DNA of 64,000 nt, taken from NCBI GenBank assembly GCA_003208835.1, contig QCVD01000007.1, positions 1-64,000 of the forward strand. Direction: 5' to 3'. This stretch comes from Synechococcus sp. AG-683-C23. GTDB lineage: Bacteria > Cyanobacteriota > Cyanobacteriia > PCC-6307 > Cyanobiaceae. Position numbers and translations under genes: made by a program. Below, piece after piece: positions 18,457-28,397 of the stretch. A model generated the notes under the pieces. It was not told where the DNA came from, ran no database searches, and saw only the letters and a list, made by a program, of their open reading frames with translations. Positions within the stretch are counted from its first letter, which is position 1, and each line of letters starts with the position of its first letter.

Positions 18457-19194
18457 ATGAACGACGCCCCGATTCCCACCACAGAAGAGCAAGAGGCGCC
18501 GCCCCCGGCGCCAAGGTTGCTCCTGGTGGACGACGAGCCCGGGTTGCGTACGGCGGTTCAGGCGTACCTCGAGGACGAAGGTTTCGATGTCACCACCGCG
18601 GTGGATGGAGAGGAAGGATTCACCAAGGCACAGCAGATGTTGCCCGATGTAGTGATCAGCGACGTGATGATGCCCCGCCTGGATGGCTATGGCTTGCTGA
18701 AGAAATTACGGGATGACGAACGGCTTGGCGGAACCCCCGTGATTTTCCTAACGGCGAAGGGCATGACGGCAGATCGCACCCAGGGCTACATGGCTGGGGT
18801 GGATGACTACATCCCGAAGCCGTTCGATCCCGATGAGTTAGTGGCCCGGGTTCGCAATGTGGCGCAACGCCAGCAGCGGTTGTTGCAGGAAGCGGCCCGC
18901 TTTGCGGATACTGACATGGGCCAGATGGCGAAGCAGATTACTGAGATCCGCTCGTTGTTGGCCCAAGCCGAGGCCTTGCCTACCAAGGATCCGGTGGCGC
19001 ACAGCTTCACGCCGCGGGAAGCGAGCGTGCTGCAGTTGGTGGCTGAGGGGTTGATGAACAAGGAGATTGCTCGTCAGCTGGAAACGTCGATCCGCAATGT
19101 GGAGAAGTACGTGAGCCGTTTGTTCAACAAGACGGGTACGTCCAGTCGCACGGAACTGGTGCGGTACGCCTTGGAACATCGCCTGGTTACTTGA
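18457..19194 (+). CDS. Response regulator with LuxR-type DNA-binding domain
   Basis: Two-domain regulator of 245 residues from the ATG at 18457 (MNDAPIPTT). The receiver domain (about residues 20-140) shows LLVDDEPGL, the phospho-acceptor in VVISDVMMPRLDG, FLTAKG with the conserved Lys/Thr region, and DYIPKPFDPDEL. The C-terminal LuxR/NarL helix-turn-helix reads FTPREASVLQLVAEGLMNKE followed by SIRNVEKYVSRLFNKTG. It resembles the cyanobacterial and plastid Ycf29 group. No histidine kinase lies nearby. The stop overlaps the next start as TGATG. Confidence 0.93.
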   Translation: MNDAPIPTTEEQEAPPPAPRLLLVDDEPGLRTAVQAYLEDEGFDVTTAVDGEEGFTKAQQMLPDVVISDVMMPRLDGYGLLKKLRDDERLGGTPVIFLTAKGMTADRTQGYMAGVDDYIPKPFDPDELVARVRNVAQRQQRLLQEAARFADTDMGQMAKQITEIRSLLAQAEALPTKDPVAHSFTPREASVLQLVAEGLMNKEIARQLETSIRNVEKYVSRLFNKTGTSSRTELVRYALEHRLVT

Positions 19195-20141
19195 TGGTGG
19201 ATGGGGTTGTCTCTTCTCGGCTGGGCTGGCGGCCGGCGGCATTCAATGCAGGTTGGGCTCATCACGATCGTGTGCAGTCCCATGGCGAAGGTGAATGGTT
19301 AAGCCAGTGGATGGCGAACCGCCATCAGCACTCCGCTGCAGCTGTTTGGTTGGAGCGGATTGCAGCAGGTGAACTGCATCGCAACGGCGAGCCGTTGGGT
19401 GGAGATATGCAGCTGGCCAGTGGCGACGACATTTGTTGGCAGAGGCCACCTTGGCTTGAGGAGGCCATTCCGGATCAATGGAACACCATTTATGACGATG
19501 GTGATTTGTTGGTGATCAACAAGCCATCGGGGCTGCCGGTGATGCCTGGAGGGGGTTTTTTGGAGCACACGCTCACGGCATTGCTGGCAACCACTGGCGC
19601 CAAACCGGTGCATCGGCTGGGCCGTTTTACATCGGGATTACAGGTTTGTGCGAGGACTGCCGCAACCAGGGCGGCGCTATCAAAACAGTTTCGACCACAG
19701 AGTCGCTGTCAGAAGATATATCAGGCGTGGGCGCGTCGGGTGGAGGGGTTGGAACTCGGCCAAAGCTTGGTGGTGAGTAGTGATGTGGTGGAGCGACAGC
19801 ATTCCCTGCTGGGTTGGATTTGGGGGCCAGAACCGTGGGGAAAGGAGCCGACGCGGAAGCGGCTAACGGCTCACTCGACGGTGCGATTGTTAGAGCGTTG
19901 CGCTGCTGGAGATCGACTTGAGGTGACTATCCGCACGGGGCGGCCCCATCAGATCCGTATTCATTTGTCTCAACTGGGCAGCCCGCTGCTGGGAGATCCG
20001 TTGTATCTCCTCGATCGGGAGATTTCTGACCATGCAACACCGGGGGATGGGGGATATGGCTTGCATTCCTGGCGGTTGGAAGGTCTCATTGCTGGTGGTT
20101 TGTCATTGCTGGCACCAATACCCAAAGGATTTTGTGATTAG
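19194..20141 (+). CDS. RluA-family pseudouridine synthase-like protein
   Basis: 315-residue protein with an S4-like RNA-binding segment (about residues 45-75) and an RluA catalytic domain. Family blocks are VINKPSGLPVMPG, VHRLGRFTSGLQV, KIYQAWARR and GRPHQIRIHLSQLGSPLLGDPLY. The key motif in active RluA enzymes is HRLDxxTSG, whose Asp is the nucleophile. Here that position (residue 143) is Gly. HRLG-type members are known in plants and cyanobacteria, so this may be a genuine subfamily, not a decayed gene. Start ATG at 19194 overlaps the regulator stop. Confidence 0.85.
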   Translation: MVDGVVSSRLGWRPAAFNAGWAHHDRVQSHGEGEWLSQWMANRHQHSAAAVWLERIAAGELHRNGEPLGGDMQLASGDDICWQRPPWLEEAIPDQWNTIYDDGDLLVINKPSGLPVMPGGGFLEHTLTALLATTGAKPVHRLGRFTSGLQVCARTAATRAALSKQFRPQSRCQKIYQAWARRVEGLELGQSLVVSSDVVERQHSLLGWIWGPEPWGKEPTRKRLTAHSTVRLLERCAAGDRLEVTIRTGRPHQIRIHLSQLGSPLLGDPLYLLDREISDHATPGDGGYGLHSWRLEGLIAGGLSLLAPIPKGFCD

Positions 20142-20370
20142 CGAGTAACCCTTATTAGTTTTTCTTTATAGGAACATCAAAAGCGTAAATATTGATAAAA
20201 AGTTTTAATGTTTGCCATTTGCGTATTCGCTGAGTGGTCGCGCCTTAGCTGTTGAAATGCTGCTCCTTGAAAAAATATTTACCTTTAAATGTTTATTTGT
20301 ATTGTTATTTATGAGCCTCGAATTTCGATATTTGATTCAAGGATCAAGATAATTCACGGCCTTGGCGTAC
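20142..20370. other. AT-rich intergenic stretch
   Basis: About 230 bases between two convergent genes, clearly richer in A and T than the flanks. I see no open frame of note, no tRNA fold and no clear hairpin with a T-run. It is the longest gene-free stretch in the window. Confidence 0.6.
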
Positions 20371-21084
20371 TTATTGTTTGCTGAATTCAATCAACCGGGA
20401 GAAGTAAAAGGGGGCCTTGTTGAGGCTGCGACGCACCAGCTTGAAGCCACAGGCATCTGCTGCCTTCACGATTCCGTCTTCCCGCAAGGTGTAGGCGCGC
20501 GTTGTTTTGCTTGGTCCGGGAAAGAGTTGACCAATTCTTTTTAAAATCGCAAGTAGCGGTGTGTAGGGAGCAAAACTCACAATCAGCCGTTGTTCCGTGA
20601 GGCCGCAGAGATGCCTCACCATCTCCTCCGCAGGTTTCTGGGGGTAGTGGATGAACACATCCAGGCAGCACACCGTGTGAAAGGAGCCGTTAAGGCTTTC
20701 CAAATCACTGGCGAAGAAGTTCAGCTTGACCATGTCCAGGCCGGCGTCGCGGGCGCGGCGATCGGCTTCCTGGGCCATTGCCTCTGAAATGTCACTGGCT
20801 TGAATGGAACCGGCGCCCATGGCAGCGAGTGGCAAGCTGAGACTGCCGACGCCGCAGCCGGCATCGCAAAAGCTCGCATTGTTGAGTTCGCCGCTCTCCT
20901 TGATCCAGGCCAGTACCTCATCAACGGTTTTTTGATGGCCGATGCGGATGTTTCGCTGCACTTTGTTGACGTTGTCGCTTTCGCTGTAGATGCGATTCCA
21001 GCGATCAAATCCTGTGGTTTCGAAGTAGCCCTTCACTTCTTGCTTCTCAGCTTGTGTCTGCTCCAGGAGCTGATCGGAGTCCAT
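20371..21084 (-). CDS. chlM: Magnesium-protoporphyrin IX O-methyltransferase
   Basis: SAM-dependent methyltransferase of 237 residues that methylates Mg-protoporphyrin IX in chlorophyll synthesis. Recognisable sequence includes VKGYFETTGFDRWNRIYS, VNKVQRNIRIGHQKTV, the SAM loop FCDAGCGVGSLSLPLA, and the late FPGPSKTTRAYTL with NKAPFYFSRLIEF at the end. The start is the ATG at 21084 (MDSDQLLEQ); upstream in-frame sequence is antisense to the nagA-like gene. The nagA-like stop lies just upstream on the same strand. Confidence 0.95.
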   Translation of the reverse strand: MDSDQLLEQTQAEKQEVKGYFETTGFDRWNRIYSESDNVNKVQRNIRIGHQKTVDEVLAWIKESGELNNASFCDAGCGVGSLSLPLAAMGAGSIQASDISEAMAQEADRRARDAGLDMVKLNFFASDLESLNGSFHTVCCLDVFIHYPQKPAEEMVRHLCGLTEQRLIVSFAPYTPLLAILKRIGQLFPGPSKTTRAYTLREDGIVKAADACGFKLVRRSLNKAPFYFSRLIEFSKQ

Positions 21085-21112
21085 GTGGGTGAGGAGCTGA
21101 GACCGCGAGATC

Positions 21113-22288
21113 CTAAGCAGCGTCGGCCCAGTGCAAATCACCGGCATCGTTTTGCGTCCATCGCAACAGCTGTGACAGCGGTTGTCCGATTAGGGCCTCT
21201 TGAATGCCATCGGCGATGTGGATTACTCGGCGTGGAGCAACCGTGGCACTCCAGATTGCTGGCCCAACCTCTTGGCTCCAGTGAGCCAGGCGTTTCACTC
21301 CCTCGAGTTGCGGCAGTGTGACCCCCGCCAACGTGCCGTCCTCCAGTCGGCAGGTGCCGTTGTTCACCAGCAAGACCCGTTCGTCCCAGCGGTGCTCACC
21401 ATCCGCCAATCCGTAGGGGGCCAGCGCATCGCTCACCAGCACTGTCTGCTCCGGTGCCAGCCGTTGCAGCAGCACAGCCATCGTCGGATGAACGTGAACA
21501 CCGTCGGCGATCAGCCCCAGGGCGATGTCACCGCGGCGGCAGGCTTCACCCAACGGTCCAGGAGCCCTGTGGTGCAGACCCGGCATCGCATTGAAGGCGT
21601 GGGTGAGCATGCCCACGCCGTGCTCAAAGGCTTTGGCAGCCCCATCCGCTTTCGCGGCGCTATGGCCGAGGGCCACCGTGATCCCCAAATACCGCAGCCG
21701 TTGAATCACTGCATCGGCTCCCACCAGTTCTGGGGCCAAGGTCATCAGGGCAATCTCGGACTCGAAGCCGCCGATGCGTTCCTCCAAGGCCGCCAGGCTT
21801 GGGCTGGCAAGGTGCTCCCGCGGATGGGCTCCTCGCCGTGACTCCGCCAGAAATGGACCTTCAAGGTGGGCACCCAACAGCTGACAGCGACCAGCGCAAT
21901 GCTGCGTCCTGGCCTCCCGTAAAACGGCCATCGCACCTCGAAGTGGCTCGATTCCGCAAGTCACCAAGGTTGGAGCAATGGCCTCGACGCCATCACTCCA
22001 GAGCCAATCCAGCAGCTCCAACAGTCTGGGTAGGTCTGTTGGCACCAGTTCTGGAAAGGCAAGCCCGAGCCCGCCATTGATTTGTAAATCGATGCCACGA
22101 GGGCTGATCCAGTCGCCGTTCCAGCTTTCGGCGTCAGGTTTTCGATGGCCCTGGCTGTTTGAGCTGTCCTCACTTCCCATCGGGCCGATCCCAGTGATCC
22201 TGCCCTCCGTGCTGAGGTCCAACCAGTGCTGATGTTCGGTCGCGCCACCCAAGGGTGCGGGCAGGCGCACATTGGTGATCCGTCGCAT
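21113..22288 (-). CDS. nagA: N-acetylglucosamine-6-phosphate deacetylase-like protein
   Basis: Amidohydrolase-fold protein of 391 residues from the ATG at 22288 (MRRITNVRL). It probably removes acetyl from GlcNAc-6-phosphate. Motifs include RGIDLQINGGLGLAF, LLGAHLEGPFLAESRRGAH (metal Glu), VALGHSAAKADG (metal His), LTHAFNAMPGLHHR (metal His) and VLVSDALAPYGLADG (catalytic Asp). All main metal and catalytic positions appear intact. The gene is divergent from purE. A possible GlcNAc kinase lies at 55429-56367. Confidence 0.9.
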   Translation of the reverse strand: MRRITNVRLPAPLGGATEHQHWLDLSTEGRITGIGPMGSEDSSNSQGHRKPDAESWNGDWISPRGIDLQINGGLGLAFPELVPTDLPRLLELLDWLWSDGVEAIAPTLVTCGIEPLRGAMAVLREARTQHCAGRCQLLGAHLEGPFLAESRRGAHPREHLASPSLAALEERIGGFESEIALMTLAPELVGADAVIQRLRYLGITVALGHSAAKADGAAKAFEHGVGMLTHAFNAMPGLHHRAPGPLGEACRRGDIALGLIADGVHVHPTMAVLLQRLAPEQTVLVSDALAPYGLADGEHRWDERVLLVNNGTCRLEDGTLAGVTLPQLEGVKRLAHWSQEVGPAIWSATVAPRRVIHIADGIQEALIGQPLSQLLRWTQNDAGDLHWADAA

Positions 22289-22321
22289 TAGGGCTGGCGC
22301 TGCAGTCCGGTGGGGGAGACG

Positions 22322-22879
22322 ATGGCAGTCTCGCCGGAATGTGACGTGACAGCACCCTCTCTTTCTGCTCGTGTTGCCGTGGTGATGGGCAGCGATTCCG
22401 ACCTGCCAACAATGGAGCCGGCCGCCGCGATTTTGCGTCAGCTCGGCGTCACGGTGGAGGTACGGGTGTTGTCTGCCCATCGCACCCCTCTAGAAATGGT
22501 GGCCTTCGCGGAGCAAGCCCGTGGCCGTGGATATCGCGTCATCGTGGCCGGTGCAGGTGGTGCAGCCCACCTCCCCGGCATGGTGGCGGCTCTCACAACT
22601 CTTCCCGTTATCGGAGTGCCGGTGCAGAGCCGTGCTTTGTCTGGGGTGGATTCACTCCATTCGATTGTGCAGATGCCCGCTGGTATCCCTGTGGCCACGG
22701 TGGCGATTGGAGGAGGCCTCAATGCAGGTTTGTTGGCGGCTCAGATTTTGGCCACCTCCGATAACGACTTGACCCAACGGCTGGCGGAATATCGCAGCAG
22801 CCTGCACGATGTCGTGGTGGCAAAAGATGCGCGTTTACTCGATCTGGGCAGCAGCGCTTACTTGGAGCAAATGAGTTGA
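22322..22879 (+). CDS. purE: N5-carboxyaminoimidazole ribonucleotide mutase
   Basis: 185-residue PurE class I enzyme of purine synthesis that converts N5-CAIR to CAIR. Signatures are [63 protein letters not shown] and [16 protein letters not shown] use the ATG at 22322; a GTG four codons earlier is also possible. The stop overlaps the next start by one base (TGATG). Confidence 0.96.
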   Translation: MAVSPECDVTAPSLSARVAVVMGSDSDLPTMEPAAAILRQLGVTVEVRVLSAHRTPLEMVAFAEQARGRGYRVIVAGAGGAAHLPGMVAALTTLPVIGVPVQSRALSGVDSLHSIVQMPAGIPVATVAIGGGLNAGLLAAQILATSDNDLTQRLAEYRSSLHDVVVAKDARLLDLGSSAYLEQMS

Positions 22880-23514
22880 TGCAGCGATCAATCGTGACGT
22901 CCACCCTCGGCTCCACGATTCGGTGGACACTGGTTCCAGCCGCGTTCCTGTACGCCATTTCTCTGTCCTGGAGTTCGGCTGAAGGGATCAACCTTCAACT
23001 GGTGGTGCGTGATCTGGCGCAGACATGCGACGCGCCCTTGGGCTTGGGCTTCATCTCCAGCGTCGGTTATCTGCTCTGGATGGCAGCTGCTGCAATTGCT
23101 CTATTTGCAGCTGGCTCTGGTCAAATAAGAGGTCCAGTTGCGTGGCGGCAGTTTGCTTTTTGCGGTGGAGGCTTTTCGCTTTGGTTGTGCTTGGACGACA
23201 TGTTTCTCGTCCATGACCGCTATCTCGGGGAGGCCACGCTCTACATCACCTACACCGTGTTCAGCCTGGTGCTGTTGGTCTGCTTTCGTAAACCCTTACG
23301 GCAATTTGGAGGGGACTCTTTCCTGTTGTCGGTACTGCTCCTCGGTGCTTCCGTGTTGATCGATGCCGTGCAGAACTATTTGCCATTTCCCCCAACAACG
23401 ATTCAACTCACGGAGGAGGGGTTCAAGTTGCTTGGAATTGCCGCTTGGCTTGGTTTTTGGTGTCAATACGTCGCTGGTGCTGCAACCGCTTCGCTTGTTA
23501 GAGAGACCCGCTAA
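22879..23514 (+). CDS. Polytopic membrane protein of unknown function
   Basis: 211-residue protein with about six hydrophobic segments. Short loops carry CLDDMFLVHDRYLGE after the third segment and DAVQNYLPF after the fifth. These acidic and His-rich loop residues may be functional, but I know no family with this pattern. It starts on the ATG that overlaps the purE stop and ends directly before the GTG of the AI-2E-type permease, so the three genes look like one operon. Confidence 0.75.
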   Translation: MQRSIVTSTLGSTIRWTLVPAAFLYAISLSWSSAEGINLQLVVRDLAQTCDAPLGLGFISSVGYLLWMAAAAIALFAAGSGQIRGPVAWRQFAFCGGGFSLWLCLDDMFLVHDRYLGEATLYITYTVFSLVLLVCFRKPLRQFGGDSFLLSVLLLGASVLIDAVQNYLPFPPTTIQLTEEGFKLLGIAAWLGFWCQYVAGAATASLVRETR

Positions 23515-24606
23515 GTGAACACTTGGCCCGCCTGGTTTCGGATTGGTTTGGTGCTTCCAGTGATTGGGTTGAACGTATTTGTGCTGAAACGGGTTCTGGT
23601 GCAGTTCGCTCCATTCCCAGGCCTGTTTATTACGGCAGCGTTGATTGCATTTTTGCTGGACATCCCCTGCCGATGGCTGATGGGGCGTGGATTGCCGCGC
23701 TTACCGGCAATCACCTTGGTGTGCTTGCTCACTGCAGGATTGCTTGGATTCGCGGTCGTTGAGCTGTTGCCTTTGCTAATCGTGCAGCTCAGCCAATTGA
23801 TCAGTGCTGCACCGTCGTTACTCACAGCGGCTGAACAGGGAATTAACCAAGGACAGACATGGGCAATCGCCCATGGGCTCCCTGCGGACTTTGCTGATCT
23901 CAGCAGCGACTTGGTCTCTCAAATCAGTCGGGTGGCGACCCAGCTCAGCCAACGTTTGCTCAGCATTCTTGGAGCCACCGTCGGTACGTCGATCAACATC
24001 GTGATCGTGTTGGTCTTAGCGGTATTCCTGCTTTTGGGGGCCGACTCGATCACGGCCGGTCTCGCCCAATGGTTGCCAGAGCGATGGCGTGAGCTGGTCA
24101 CCACCACTCTGGGACGGACGTTTCGTGGGTATTTCGCTGGTCAGGTCGTCCTGGCCTTGATCCTCAGCGGTGGCCAACTACTGGTGTTCACCGTTTTGGA
24201 GATTCCCTACGGGGTGTTGTTTGCTGTGTTGATCGGCTTCAGCACACTCATCCCCTATGCCAGTGCGCTCACAATTGTGTTTGTGAGCGCAATCCTTGGA
24301 GTGCAAGATCTCCGGACAGGACTGGAGCTCTTAGCCGCCGCCATTGCGGTGGGCCAAATCGTGGATCAGGTGATTCAGCCCCGTTTAATGGGCAGCATTG
24401 TGGGCCTGCAACCAGCCTGGCTGCTCATTGCACTTCCGGTCGGTGCCCGATTGGCTGGGCTGTTGGGGTTGGGCGAACTCTTGGGGTTGCTGTTGGCGGT
24501 GCCGGTGGCCAGTTGCCTCAAAACGCTGGCCGACGCAGCACGCGCGGATCTCGGTGCGGCGGACGTCAAGCAGCCGGAATCACTCCTTTGTCCTGTAAAG
24601 CCTTGA
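23515..24606 (+). CDS. AI-2E family transporter (PerM type)
   Basis: 363-residue integral membrane protein with the arrangement of the PF01594 (AI-2E/PerM) family. Two or three N-terminal helices are followed by a soluble amphipathic segment (about residues 85-150), then more helices. Conserved pieces are GTSINIVIVLVLAVFLLLG, TFRGYFAGQVVLALILSGG, PYGVLFAVLIGFSTLIPYA and QVIQPRLMGSIVGL. The substrate cannot be read from sequence; AI-2 is only the family name. The start is a GTG directly after the preceding stop. The last 41 bases overlap cysC tail to tail. Confidence 0.88.
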   Translation: MNTWPAWFRIGLVLPVIGLNVFVLKRVLVQFAPFPGLFITAALIAFLLDIPCRWLMGRGLPRLPAITLVCLLTAGLLGFAVVELLPLLIVQLSQLISAAPSLLTAAEQGINQGQTWAIAHGLPADFADLSSDLVSQISRVATQLSQRLLSILGATVGTSINIVIVLVLAVFLLLGADSITAGLAQWLPERWRELVTTTLGRTFRGYFAGQVVLALILSGGQLLVFTVLEIPYGVLFAVLIGFSTLIPYASALTIVFVSAILGVQDLRTGLELLAAAIAVGQIVDQVIQPRLMGSIVGLQPAWLLIALPVGARLAGLLGLGELLGLLLAVPVASCLKTLADAARADLGAADVKQPESLLCPVKP

Positions 24607-25186
24607 TCACCACATTCACAGATTCCGCCAGATCTTGAGCACCGGTGTCGATCTTCAGTTCAGGGGTGTCAGGCGCCTCATAGGGGCTGGAGATGCCAGT
24701 GAATTCCTTGATGGCTCCAGAGCGTGCCTTCGCATACAAACCTTTGGGATCGCGGGACTCGCAAACGTCTAGATCCGCAGCGCAGAAAATCTCAAAAAAA
24801 TCACCCGCTTCCACGAGGTCACGTGCCTTGTCTCGGTCGGCCCGGAACGGTGAGACAAAGGCGGTGAGAACGATGACCCCGGCATCAAGGAATAATTTTG
24901 CGATTTCGCCAATGCGACGAATATTTTCTTCACGGTCGGCGTCGGAGAAGCCCAAGTCTTTGCAGAGGCCATGGCGAACGTTGTCTCCGTCCAGCACATA
25001 GGTGCCCAGCCCGCGCTCAGATAGAGCAGCATTCACGGCATTGGCCAGAGTGCTTTTGCCAGAGCCAGAGAGCCCTGTAAACCAAAGAATGGCGCTGCGA
25101 TGTCCGCGTTTGTCCGCCCTGGCAGCCCGATCGACTGAGGCCTCATGCCAGACGATGTTGGTGGCTTTAGGAGTGGACGCGGTCAT
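24566..25186 (-). CDS. cysC: Adenylylsulfate kinase
   Basis: 206-residue APS kinase that phosphorylates adenylylsulfate to PAPS in sulfate assimilation. The P-loop is WFTGLSGSGKSTLANA, followed by VLDGDNVRHGLCKDLGFS, RRIGEIAKLF, AFVSPFRADRD and KGLYAKARSG, all standard CysC motifs. The start is the ATG at 25186 (MTASTPKAT). Its 3' end overlaps the permease gene by 41 bases on the opposite strand. Confidence 0.96.
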   Translation of the reverse strand: MTASTPKATNIVWHEASVDRAARADKRGHRSAILWFTGLSGSGKSTLANAVNAALSERGLGTYVLDGDNVRHGLCKDLGFSDADREENIRRIGEIAKLFLDAGVIVLTAFVSPFRADRDKARDLVEAGDFFEIFCAADLDVCESRDPKGLYAKARSGAIKEFTGISSPYEAPDTPELKIDTGAQDLAESVNVVIKALQDKGVIPAA

Positions 25187-25234
25187 AACAGGGGGTAGAA
25201 AGGCATTCATTCTCACCCAGATGCCTGTTGTTCC

Positions 25235-25564
25235 TTAACCACCCGCACGTTTTGGTCGATAGCCCTCCAGGGTGAGCAGGGTCAGGCTCAAATCCACCTG
25301 GTCTCCCTGGAGTTCGATCACACCGTTTTTCGTCGTGCCTCCACTGCCGATTCGGCTCTTCAATTTCTTCAGCAGTGCCTTGAAGCCATCCGGATCGAGT
25401 TCTAAACCACGAATCACGGTGACCGTTTTGCCCCCTTTCCCTCCACGGGTGGGCTGTACCCGCACGATTTGATCAGCTTTCGGGATCGGTGCTGCGGCAG
25501 GCCCCTTGGGCCGCTGCAGACTGTCGGCGCCGCTGAATTCCTGCCAGCCGCCCTTCGGCATCAC
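25235..25564 (-). CDS. SUI1/YciH-family translation factor-like protein
   Basis: 109-residue protein with a SUI1 (eIF1-like) domain in its C-terminal 75 residues: VRVQPTRGGKGGKTVTVI, GLELDPDGFKALLKKLKSR and IGSGGTTKNGVIELQGDQVD. Bacterial members are thought to influence initiation fidelity, but their role is unsettled. It starts with two ATG codons in a row (25564 and 25561). The roughly 190 bases up to trpB hold no convincing gene. Confidence 0.9.
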   Translation of the reverse strand: MMPKGGWQEFSGADSLQRPKGPAAAPIPKADQIVRVQPTRGGKGGKTVTVIRGLELDPDGFKALLKKLKSRIGSGGTTKNGVIELQGDQVDLSLTLLTLEGYRPKRAGG

Positions 25565-25750
25565 CCGTTGCCCGCTACGTCAATCCATTGTCGATGATGA
25601 ACATGCCTGCCTCTGTCGAGCTGTCTTTCGACTTGTATTCGATGGCCGCGATCGAGGTGCCAGGATTTTTGGGATCTCAGATCAAAGCTTGCGACCCACG
25701 TCATCGCTTGATTTGTTGCTTACGCTGAATAAACGCGACCATCTGGATCC

Positions 25751-27007
<1,257 letters not shown>

Positions 27008-27052
27008 GTTCCTATGGCATTAATGGCTAGTTTTCGGGGCGACTGTTGTTCG

Positions 27053-28027
27053 TTAGCTGAGCAGCAGCTCCAGGTGGCGAGCGACCCGCTCTACAGCGGA
27101 ACATGCCGTGGCGTAAGCCATCCGCATGGGTCCGATCAGAGCAACGTGGCCTGTTCCCTCTTGGCCACATCGGTAGGGAGCCTGCACTACGGAACAGGCC
27201 CCTAGCGCCGATTCGGGGTGCTCTTGGCCGATCAAGACCCGCGCTTCCGCGCAAGGGCTGATCAGGGCTATGGGTTCATCGTCAATGAGCTGAAGTAAGG
27301 GGCCAAGGTCTTGGGCGCTTTGGAATTCTGGTTCAGCCACAAGTCGCGATATGCCGTGCACCAAGGTTGTTGGTTCGGATGTGATCGAAGGATGTTCGAG
27401 GGCATGACGAAGCACATCGCCACTGCGTTGGAGTTGGGTGGGCAACTTCTCCCAATTCAAGGAACCACCTCGCAATTGCTGTTCCGCCCAGCGTTCCATA
27501 GCTTCCAGCTCGTCGCTGGTTGCATGGGGTAGCCGCAAATTCAGATGACTGGCGTGACCGCTGTTCTCCACCAGCATCACCAGTAAGCGTTCGCCGCTTT
27601 GCACAAGTCGAATCGCTGCGAGTTGGGGTTGTGGCCGTTCTGGACGGGTGATCAAGCTCATCAAACCGGTGAAATCCGTCAGTCGTCGCGCGAGCTGTAG
27701 GAGCAGATCATCGAGGGCTGCCCAGCCAAGGCTCAATCCAGTGAGCTCCCGTTCCAAATGGTGAACGGTGGCTGCAGGTTCAGGAAGAAGGCAGTCCACG
27801 TAGTGGCGATATCCCAGCGCGCTTGGAATCCGGCCTGAGGAGGTGTGGGGTTGGGTGAGGAGTCCGCGTTGTTCCAGGGCACCCATCGCCGACCGAATGG
27901 TGGCTGAACTGGCTGGCATCGAGAAGCGTTGCACCAGCGTTCGGCTTCCGACCGGCTCCATCGTGTCGACGTAGTGAAGCACCGTGGCCTGCAGTACTTG
28001 CTCTTGACGACGCGATAAGGGCTTCAT
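27053..28027 (-). CDS. hrcA: Heat-inducible transcription repressor HrcA
   Basis: 324-residue repressor of heat-shock genes that binds CIRCE operators. The N-terminal winged helix shows LSRRQEQVLQATVLHYV, EPVGSRTLVQRFSM and SSATIRSAMGALEQRGLLTQ. PHTSSGRIPSALGYRHYVD follows, then the GAF-like domain. The C-terminus has IGPMRMAYATACSAVE. I see no CIRCE element within the window, so its targets lie elsewhere. The start codon overlaps the stop of the rhodanese gene, suggesting translational coupling. Confidence 0.95.
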   Translation of the reverse strand: MKPLSRRQEQVLQATVLHYVDTMEPVGSRTLVQRFSMPASSATIRSAMGALEQRGLLTQPHTSSGRIPSALGYRHYVDCLLPEPAATVHHLERELTGLSLGWAALDDLLLQLARRLTDFTGLMSLITRPERPQPQLAAIRLVQSGERLLVMLVENSGHASHLNLRLPHATSDELEAMERWAEQQLRGGSLNWEKLPTQLQRSGDVLRHALEHPSITSEPTTLVHGISRLVAEPEFQSAQDLGPLLQLIDDEPIALISPCAEARVLIGQEHPESALGACSVVQAPYRCGQEGTGHVALIGPMRMAYATACSAVERVARHLELLLS

Positions 28028-28380
28028 CAGTAGCGGGGGACGGTGTTATCCACCTGGGTACTCCAGGCGTCGATTCCCCCTTCCAGATTCCATACCTCTA
28101 GGCCCCAGCCTTGATCTAAAAGCCACAGACCGAAGTGATGGCTGCGCACACCGGCATGACACAGCACCACGACGGGTTGGTCCGGTGCAAGCCGCGATTG
28201 CAGTGTGGCGATCCATTCAGAAGACGCGCTCAAAGGTAAGTGCAGCACGTCTTTCGGAAATTTCGCAATAGCCAACTCCTGGGCTTCTCGCACATCCACA
28301 ACTTGTGGTGAAGGGGCATCCCCCTGAAGCCAAAGCTCTAAATCAGGGGCGCTGATTGGATGTGGTTGATCAAGGCTCAT
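28027..28380 (-). CDS. Rhodanese-like protein
   Basis: Single rhodanese domain of 117 residues. It begins with VVDVREAQELAIAKFP and carries the active-site loop VVLCHAGVRSHHFGLWLL with the persulfide-carrying cysteine (CHAGVR, close to the GlpE/PspE CxxGxR type). The last helix reads GGIDAWSTQVD. It may shuttle sulfur or act in redox signalling; the partner is unknown. It lies immediately upstream of hrcA with an overlapping stop/start. Confidence 0.9.
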   Translation of the reverse strand: MSLDQPHPISAPDLELWLQGDAPSPQVVDVREAQELAIAKFPKDVLHLPLSASSEWIATLQSRLAPDQPVVVLCHAGVRSHHFGLWLLDQGWGLEVWNLEGGIDAWSTQVDNTVPRY

Positions 28381-28397
28381 GGCGCCATTCTGCGGTG

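Noticed and set aside
25565-25750. Possible small gene between the SUI1 gene and trpB
   Set aside because: Frames here extend into neighbours out of frame and lack plausible starts or motifs; more likely the trpB leader region.
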